Shown here: piece after piece, positions 7,737-13,886 of the stretch | Layout of the letters: each line of letters begins with the position of its first letter | How positions within the stretch are numbered: the first letter of the stretch is position 1 | From: CAZAMT01 sp964486145 | Lineage (GTDB): Bacteria > Bacteroidota > Bacteroidia > Bacteroidales > JAAAOM01 | Length of the DNA stretch: 13,886 bases | Assembly (NCBI GenBank): GCA_964486145.1 | Contig: CAZAMT010000088.1 | Coordinates: forward strand, 1-13,886 | Direction: 5' to 3' | Notes under the pieces: generated by a model | What the model was told of the DNA's origin: nothing | The model's input: the letters and a program-made list of their open reading frames with translations, nothing else | Database searches by the model: none | Position numbers and translations under genes: made by a program

Positions 7737-9278
7737 ATGAAAAAATTAGTCCTGTTCCTGTTGGCTTCATTGATTACAGCGATTTTTTTCTCTGGTAGTT
7801 CCCGGAATACAGTGGATAAGCCTCCCAACATCCTGTTTATCATCAGCGACGACCAAAGCTGGGTGCATAACAGTTCCTACGGCAATCAGGTGGTTCAAAC
7901 CCCTAAATTCGACAGGTTGGCCGAAAAAGGGCTGCTGTTCCGTAATGCATTTTGTGCATCGCCGCATTGCTCGGTGAGCAGGGCAGCCATTTTAGCCGGG
8001 ATGAACCAGTGGCAACTGAAGGAAGCCGGAACTCATGGAAGTAATTTCCCGGCTGAATTTTTGGTGTTGCCCGAAATTCTAATGGAACACGGTTATGCCA
8101 TCGGCTGTACCGGGAAAGCCTGGAGTCCGGGGAAATGGGATATTACGGGGCGCGAACGTAATCCGGCCGGCGATCAATACAACAAATACAGAATGGAAGA
8201 TTTGCCCGCAAAATTTTTAACCACAACCGATCCGGTAAGAAATTTGGAGGATTTTCTTTCCCGGAAAGAGCCCGATCAGCCTTTCTGGTTCTGGTACGGA
8301 TCCATCGAACCGCATGTGCAGTACGAAAAAGGAATCGGCTTGAAAAACGGCATTGATACGGCCGATATTCAGTTGCCTGCGTTTGTACCCAATCATCCCG
8401 ACGCTAAAATTGAAATGTCGGATTATTACTATGAAATTGAATGGTTCGACAAACAGGTAGGGTGGCTGGTGGATTACCTCGAGGAAAAAGGCCTGGCCGA
8501 AAATACGATCATTGTGGTGACCTCCGATAACGGCATTGTGTTGCCCCGTTGTAAACGAAATTTGTATGAATACGGCTCGCGCATGCCGCTTGCGATTTAC
8601 TGGCCCAAAATGAAGAATAAAGGAACTGAAATCGACCGGCTGACCAGTTTTATCGATTTTGCACCGACTTTCCTGGAACTGGCGGGTATTGAAATTCCTG
8701 AGCAGATGACCGGTAAAAGTTTTGCGCGGTTGTTTACCGAAGATGGTGTTTCAACTGAAAACGATCCGGACCATGTATTAACAGGTTACGAGCGGCATGA
8801 TCACCGCAGGTACGATAACGTCGGTTATCCCATCCGCGCCATACGCACCGATCGGTTTTTATTCATTAAAAATTACAAACCCGATCGCTGGCCCGAGGGC
8901 GATCCCGGGGTAAACAGTTACGGACAGGGCGTAAATGATACAGAATCGAGCTGGACAAGCAATTACACTTATTATGAACCGGGTACAGGGTTGTTTGAAC
9001 TGGCTTTTGGTAAAAGACCGGCAAGAGAGCTTTATAATATCATCAGGGATCCGGAGTGCATGAATAATCTGGCGGAAAACATGCAGTACCGGTCGGTGGC
9101 AGATTCGCTGCACCGCGTATTGCAGAATAAACTGGTGGATCAGGGCGATCCGAGAGAACTGGGATACGGAGATATTTTTGAAAGCTATCCGAGGCACGGC
9201 GGCATGAAAGAACACATTGGCGGTTTTAAAGAGCGTGGAGAATACAATCCTAAATATCATGTGCATCCGGCTCCTTAA
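7737..9278 (+). CDS. S1-family sulfatase, S1_8-like, with variant CSVSR motif
   Basis: This is an exported sulfatase (513 residues) expected to remove sulfate esters or N-sulfate from a glycan. It has a signal peptide of the Sec type (residues 1-22, no lipobox Cys). Active-site positions are present: metal ligands D38-D39 (IISDDQSW) and D264-N265 (TSDNG), the maturation Cys78 with Arg82, K127 (TGKAWSPG), H193 (IEPH) and K273 (PRCKRNLYE). The stretch GMNQWQLKEAGTHG through TGKAWSPG and the LPRCKRNLYEYGSRMPLAIYWP region resemble subfamily S1_8, which includes heparan N-sulfatase-like enzymes. The odd point is the maturation motif: C-S-V-S-R, where C-X-(P/A)-X-R is normal. It is the first gene of an operon; the GH115 gene follows after 31 bp. 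The sulfatase family is sure; the substrate is not. Confidence 0.95.
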   Translation: MKKLVLFLLASLITAIFFSGSSRNTVDKPPNILFIISDDQSWVHNSSYGNQVVQTPKFDRLAEKGLLFRNAFCASPHCSVSRAAILAGMNQWQLKEAGTHGSNFPAEFLVLPEILMEHGYAIGCTGKAWSPGKWDITGRERNPAGDQYNKYRMEDLPAKFLTTTDPVRNLEDFLSRKEPDQPFWFWYGSIEPHVQYEKGIGLKNGIDTADIQLPAFVPNHPDAKIEMSDYYYEIEWFDKQVGWLVDYLEEKGLAENTIIVVTSDNGIVLPRCKRNLYEYGSRMPLAIYWPKMKNKGTEIDRLTSFIDFAPTFLELAGIEIPEQMTGKSFARLFTEDGVSTENDPDHVLTGYERHDHRRYDNVGYPIRAIRTDRFLFIKNYKPDRWPEGDPGVNSYGQGVNDTESSWTSNYTYYEPGTGLFELAFGKRPARELYNIIRDPECMNNLAENMQYRSVADSLHRVLQNKLVDQGDPRELGYGDIFESYPRHGGMKEHIGGFKERGEYNPKYHVHPAP

Positions 9279-9309
9279 CAAAATGACCTATTTAAAAATT
9301 TGAAAAATC

Positions 9310-11975
9310 ATGACACGGATAAGGTTTTTTAGTACAACTATAATCTTTCTAACATGCTGTTTTGTAGGCAGGGGTCAAAACATAAGTTTTTCAGATAAAT
9401 TGAATAAATCCGATTTTCCGCTTTTTTATAAGAATAAAACTGCCGACATCATTGTTGATGTCAATGATCATGAAGTCATAAGAATTGCCGCGGAATTACT
9501 GGCCGGCGATATTGAAGCAGTTACAGGGATAAGGCCGGATATTCGAATCAATGATGAAAAGTCGGATGATAATGTAATCATTATCGGCTCAATCGACAGA
9601 AGCGAACTCATTCAGGATTTAATTCAACGCGGAAAAATAAATGTTGATTCAGTCAAAGCGAAGTGGGAGGCGTCGCTGATTGCAACTGTGAGCCAACCTT
9701 TTCCGGGAGTTGAGAAAGCGTTGGTAATTACCGGAAGCGACCGCAGGGGAGTAGCCTACGGGGCGATGGAACTGTCGCGTAAAACAGGTGTTTCGCCCTG
9801 GATTTGGTGGGCTGATGCAGTTCCGCAAAAACAAGACCGGATAATCGTAACGGAAGGAGCTTATTATTTGCCGCCACCCGCCGTTAAATACCGGGGAGCA
9901 TTCCTCAACGATGAGTTGTGGGGATTGCGCCAGTGGGCTGCCAAAACGCAGGATACCGTTTACAAGGATATGGGACCGAATGCCTATGCAAAGGTGTTTG
10001 AACTGATGCTGCGGCTAAAAGCCAATTACATCTGGCCGGCACGCCACACTGCATTCAACGAAAAGCCGGAAAATGCTGTTGTGGCCGACCGGTATGCCAT
10101 TGTACGCGGAGGCGCCCACAATTCGCCCATGCTGGGCAATGCGAAAAAAGAGTGGGACGAAGAAAAAATGGGAGAGTGGAATTACCTGACCAACAAGGAG
10201 AACATCATTGAATTCTGGAAAAGTAACCTGGAGAAATTTGGCCGGTACGAAAATGTGTACACCATTGGAATGCGCGGTGTGGGCGACCTGCCCATGAAAG
10301 GCGGTCAGAATATGGAGCAAAAGGTGGAAGCATTGCAGCAGATTATTCAGGATCAGCGCGGGTTGCTTTCTGAATACTACGGAAAGCCGGCATACGAAAT
10401 TCCGCAGATATTTGCGGCTTACAAGGAAGTGCTCGAATTATACAAGCACGGCATGCACCTTCCCGAAGATATTACCATTGTTTGGCCCGACGACAATTAC
10501 GGATACATGAAACAATTGTCGGGGCCGCAGGAACAAAAACGGCCGGGGGGGGCGGGTATTTATTACCATTTGTCGTATCTCGGACGTCCGCACGAATATC
10601 TGTGGTTATGCACCACACCTCCGGCGCTGATTTGGGAAGAGTTGTACAAATCGTATGAATTCGATGCCCGGAATATGTGGGTGATGAATGTGGGCGACAT
10701 CAAACCTGCCGAATACGAGTGGCAGTTGAGCATGGATATGGCATGGCATGCTGATGACTTCAGCCTCGAAAAAGTATGGGAGCACATGAATGACTGGTAT
10801 GCCGGAGTTTTTGGAAAAGCAATCGGCGAAAAGGCAGTGGAAATCAAAAACCGGTACTACCAGCTCGCTTTCTCCCGCAAACCGGAATACATGGGCTGGA
10901 ACCGCCTGGAGCCTAAAACAAAGGTGAAAGATACCGAATTCAGTTTTATAAATTATCGCGAAGCTGAAAAGCGAATAAATGCGTATAACAAACTGCAAAA
11001 CGATGTTCAGCAATTGTACCAAAATGTTGCAGAGAAAGATAAACCGGCTTTCTTTCAACTGGTGTATTATCCGGTGATGGGCGCTTTATTAATGAACAAA
11101 AAATTTCTTNNNNNNNNNNNNNNNNNNNNNNNNNNNNNNNNNNNNNNNNNNNNNNNNNNNNNNNNNNNNNNNNNNNNNNNNNNNNNNNNNNNNNNNNNNN
11201 NNNNNNNNNTAAAAGTAAAAATCCTGTATCGTGGTCTGCAACGGCCAGTCAACCATGGGTGAAGTTATCGGAAACCAAAGGAACTTTGGAGAACCAGCAA
11301 CGGATTTTTGCGAAAGTGGACTGGAACCGTCTGCCTGAAAAAATGGACCCCGAAGCAGAAATAACAATTTCTGCTGAAGGAAAATCGCAGAAAATAAAGG
11401 TGTTGGTTTTCAATCCGAAAATAAATGAAGATTTGGAAAATATTTATGTAGAAGACAATGGCGTAATTTCAATTCCTGCTGAAGATTTTCAAAGGAAAAC
11501 CGGAAAACCGGGTTATGAGTGGAAAATGCTGGATAATATCGGTTTGACCGGAAAGCTTATGACTACTTTGCCAATGACAACATTACCGGTCGATCATGAC
11601 TGGAACGTGGCTGATAATGCACCTTACCTGGAATACGATTTTTATACCTTCAACAGAGGATGGTTTGAAATTCATTCCTACACATTGCCCACACATCCAA
11701 TCAATGAATACCGCGGCACCAAGTATGCAGTCTCAATTGATGACGAGCCGCCTTTGCTGATTGATTCGGTTGCACCCGATCGGATTGAAGAGTGGAAGCA
11801 AAATGTCAGCCGGAATGCCGATGTGGAAACAACTCAGCATTTCATCAGTGAACCGGGAAAACACAAACTCAAAGTGTGGCTGCTCGATCCGGGAGTTTGC
11901 ATCGACCGAATGGTTCTCGATTTTGGAGGATTGAAAGAATCGTACCTGGGACCGGAAAAAACGTACGTAAAATAA
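9310..11975 (+). CDS. GH115 alpha-glucuronidase, interrupted by an assembly gap
   Basis: This is an exported GH115 enzyme, a family that removes (4-O-methyl-)glucuronic acid from xylan or arabinogalactan side chains. A signal peptide (residues 1-22, ending VGRGQ) leads into a family-typical N-terminal domain with GVAYGAMELS and SPWIWWADAVP. The barrel then shows YRGAFLNDELWG, LKANYIWPARH, MRGVGDLPM, WPDDNYGYM (W392-M400), YYHLSYLGRPHEYLW (418 onward) and NVGDIKPAEYEW (N460 onward). All are hallmarks of GH115. Exactly 600 codons precede the N run. After it the frame from 11211 reads KSKNPVSWSATASQPWVKLS, the beta-sandwich C-terminal GH115 domain, to the stop at 11975. The two parts are in different frames relative to the 100-N filler, which only means the filler is not the true length. 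At least 854 codons are visible, within the family range. The symporter gene follows after 6 bp. Confidence 0.93.
11110..11209. other. Assembly gap of exactly 100 N
   Basis: A run of 100 N lies inside the GH115 gene, between LLMNKKFL and SKNPVSWS. A round 100 usually denotes a gap of unknown size. If the gene is intact, the true missing length leaves remainder 2 on division by 3. It is probably longer than 100, because GH115 proteins have a helical segment between these two points that I would expect to need more than 33 residues. Confidence 0.97.
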
Positions 11976-11981
11976 CTTAAA

Positions 11982-13658
11982 ATGCAGCATTTACAACAAC
12001 TTGATTATGTAGCCTTAATTCTATACATGCTGCTGATGGCAGGAATCGGAGCTTTCTTTGGCTGGTTCATCAAAGATATTAAAGGCTATTTCAAAGGCGG
12101 CAATACCATCCCCTGGGGTATAGCGGCTATCAGTAATTTTATGGGGCTCTTCAGCACGTTTGTATTTGTGGCCTATGCCGGCATTGCTTACGAGGATGGC
12201 ATTGTGGGAGTAACCGTACTTTGGTGTACTGTACCACCCGGTATAATTGCTGCCGTATTTTTAGCTAAAAAATGGCGCCGCAGCGGTATTATCACGCCGG
12301 TAGAGTACCTGGAAACACGATTTAATAATAGTGTAAGGCAATTATTTAGCTGGACCGGTCTTTTCATGCGTTTCCTGGATAACATGGTGCGACTTTACGC
12401 CATTGGCATTTTCCTGATGACTGCTACTCCATTAACCTTTTTTCAAGCCATTGTCATTGCCGGACTGGCCATTACCTTATTTACCATAATAGGTGGTATT
12501 TGGGCGGTAGTCGTTCTGGATACATTACAGTTTGTCATACTGGTTTTTGCCAGCCTGATTCTGGTACCGCTTTCCCTGGAGGCGGTGGGTGGTTTAAGTA
12601 CTCTTAGTCAAAATCATCCGGATCATTTCGATTGGTTTCATGGCCCCAAAGGAGTGCCTGTCTGGTTGATCGTCTATTATATTATGGTGACATTGAAGTA
12701 TAATGCCAATTGGTCTTTTATTCAGCGTTTTTATAGTGTAAAAGACGAAAAATCATCACAAAAGCTGGGCTTTCTCACCGCAACGTTATTTTTTATTTTT
12801 CCCGTTTTCTTTCTTCTGCCGGCCATTGCGGCAGTAGAAATCCTACCTGACCTGCCCGACCCGGAAATGGCGTACGTAGCTACTGCCGTAAAATTATTAC
12901 CGGCCGGACTGATGGGGCTGATGCTGGCCGCCATGTTTTCTGCTACCATGTCCTCACTCAATTCCGAATTTAACGTGATGTCCGGCGTATTGACCAATGA
13001 TGTTTACAAACGGTTAATTAAACCAGACGCATCGGATAACCATTATGTATGGGTAGCCCGTATCAATATGATTTTAGTGGGGTTGATTGTTTTAGTCGGG
13101 GCAATGTTTGTGGGGGAACTGGGAGGCGCTTTTGAAGCCAATAAATTATTGACCGGATTATTTGCAATTCCGGTAGCCATACCCTTAATTTTTGGTTTGA
13201 TAATGAAAAAACCCAGGCCTTTGGGCGCCATTATTACAGTTGTAGTGGGGTTAATTACCGGTTTGGTTTTGAATGCTTACCCGGAAGTGCCCTGGGAGTA
13301 TGCTACTCTGATTTCGATTGTGGTATGCTTTTTTACTTTCGTAATTTCAGGGTTATTCGAAAGTAAAAAACAGGAATATAAAGATCGGGTAGCAGCATTT
13401 TTCCAAAAAATAAATACCCCTCTTACTGAAGAGGAAAAACCTGAAGTGGACCCTGCTTTTGAGCGATCGTTGGCAAAGTTGTTTGCCATTGCCTTAAGCT
13501 TATCCGGATTGTTGTTTATAGCCATGAGCATACCGTCGGTCGGGGTATTTAGCGGAAATGTAGGCATGTTGGGCGGATTTATTTGTTTTCTGATAGCGGT
13601 AATTCTTCATTTCCTGATAATTAAACCCAATAACAAAAAAACTAAAAAAAATGACTAA
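11982..13658 (+). CDS. Sodium:solute symporter (SSS family)
   Basis: This is an inner-membrane sodium-coupled transporter of 558 residues, very hydrophobic with about 13 to 14 membrane segments. Typical family marks are the N-terminal DYVALILYMLLMAGIG segment, the KGYFKGGNTIPWG loop, TPVEYLETRFNN after the third segment, and AAMFSATMSSLNSEFN. In that last segment S324 and S325 fall near the conserved helix that forms the Na+ site. A charged linker (about 460-490) separates the last helices. It sits 6 bp behind the GH115 gene and overlaps the uronate isomerase gene by 8 bp. The simplest role is import of the free uronate or a short oligosaccharide made by the preceding enzymes. Substrate specificity cannot be read from the sequence; other sugars or acids remain possible. 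Confidence 0.95.
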   Translation: MQHLQQLDYVALILYMLLMAGIGAFFGWFIKDIKGYFKGGNTIPWGIAAISNFMGLFSTFVFVAYAGIAYEDGIVGVTVLWCTVPPGIIAAVFLAKKWRRSGIITPVEYLETRFNNSVRQLFSWTGLFMRFLDNMVRLYAIGIFLMTATPLTFFQAIVIAGLAITLFTIIGGIWAVVVLDTLQFVILVFASLILVPLSLEAVGGLSTLSQNHPDHFDWFHGPKGVPVWLIVYYIMVTLKYNANWSFIQRFYSVKDEKSSQKLGFLTATLFFIFPVFFLLPAIAAVEILPDLPDPEMAYVATAVKLLPAGLMGLMLAAMFSATMSSLNSEFNVMSGVLTNDVYKRLIKPDASDNHYVWVARINMILVGLIVLVGAMFVGELGGAFEANKLLTGLFAIPVAIPLIFGLIMKKPRPLGAIITVVVGLITGLVLNAYPEVPWEYATLISIVVCFFTFVISGLFESKKQEYKDRVAAFFQKINTPLTEEEKPEVDPAFERSLAKLFAIALSLSGLLFIAMSIPSVGVFSGNVGMLGGFICFLIAVILHFLIIKPNNKKTKKND

Positions 13659-13886
13659 AGTCCTTAATACATTTTTGGACCGGAACTTCTTATTAAAAAA
13701 CGAATTAGCAGAAAAATTGTATCATCAAATTGCTGCACAGTTGCCTGTTATAGATTTCCACAATCACTTAAAACCTGCAGATTTAAGCTCGAACCGGAAG
13801 TTTTCATCCATTGCTGATGCCTGGCTGCTGTTCGATCCATACAAACACAGGGCCATGCGGATTTGCGGAGTGAAAGAAAAATACAT
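13651..13886 (+). CDS. uxaC: Uronate isomerase, 5' part (cut by window end)
   Basis: This encodes glucuronate/galacturonate isomerase, the cytoplasmic first step that turns D-glucuronate into D-fructuronate (or galacturonate into tagaturonate). Only 78 codons and two bases are in the window. They read MTKVLNTFLDRNFLLKNELA, then PVIDFHNHLKPADL with the amidohydrolase HxH metal pair H37 and H39, then SIADAWLLFDPYKHRAMRICGV. The WL-x-DxYKxRAMR-xxG-V arrangement is characteristic of UxaC. The usual family length is about 470 residues, so most of the gene lies beyond 13886. The ATG overlaps the end of the symporter gene by 8 bases in another frame, pointing to translational coupling. It gives the best clue that the operon delivers a uronic acid. 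Confidence 0.92.
   Translation, partial: MTKVLNTFLDRNFLLKNELAEKLYHQIAAQLPVIDFHNHLKPADLSSNRKFSSIADAWLLFDPYKHRAMRICGVKEKY

Noticed and set aside
10545..10552. Run of eight G as a frameshift or phase-variable tract in the GH115 gene
   Set aside because: The frame reads correctly on both sides (KRPGGAGIYYH matches the family pattern), so there is no sign of slippage in this sequence.
10606..11058. 150-residue open frame on the minus strand
   Set aside because: Antisense to well-conserved GH115 motifs and without domain features.
11259..11975. Separate GTG-started gene of 238 residues
   Set aside because: The same frame is open back to the gap edge and encodes SWSATASQPWVKLS, the start of the GH115 C-terminal domain; it is the 3' part of the interrupted GH115 gene.

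Overview
The window looks like part of a carbohydrate-catabolism locus from a Bacteroidota bacterium. The evidence is lipoprotein-type signal peptides, weak or absent Shine-Dalgarno sequences, a promoter resembling the Bacteroides -33/-7 type, intergenic GCCCT-N3-AGGGC hairpin repeats, and gene families common in marine and plant-glycan-degrading members of that phylum. The genus cannot be fixed from sequence alone. There are no RNA genes, CRISPR arrays or transposase genes. A 100-base run of N (11110-11209) is an assembly gap inside one gene.

Left arm (34-6810, + strand): three genes. The first encodes a lipoprotein with a GH67-like alpha-glucuronidase core; all three presumed catalytic acids can be placed by alignment from memory. 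The second encodes a large lipoprotein glycoside hydrolase related to GH106 (alpha-L-rhamnosidase type). The third encodes a cytoplasmic aldose-ketose isomerase of the L-arabinose/L-fucose isomerase superfamily with all metal-ligand positions retained. Between the first two lies a short stretch resembling a dead signal peptide. Between the second and third lies a compact hairpin repeat.

Centre (6812-7736): an IclR-family regulator on the minus strand, ending 1 base from the isomerase stop and divergent from the right arm. The 187-base divergent intergenic region holds two inverted repeats and a promoter-like element.

Right arm (7737-13886, + strand): a tightly packed operon of an S1 sulfatase (S1_8-like, with an unusual C-S-V-S-R maturation motif), a GH115 alpha-glucuronidase broken by the assembly gap, a sodium:solute symporter, and the 5' part of uronate isomerase UxaC. 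Spacings are 31 bp, 6 bp and an 8-bp overlap.

Taken together, the genes describe a route in which a sulfated, glucuronic-acid-containing, probably deoxysugar-containing glycan is desulfated and stripped of uronic acid outside the cytoplasm. The free sugar is then imported by a sodium symporter and isomerised to a ketose acid. No SusC/SusD pair is visible, so the cluster may act on oligosaccharides released elsewhere or be the flank of a larger locus. The substrate is not determined; ulvan-like, sulfated arabinogalactan-like or glucuronoxylan-like material are all possible.
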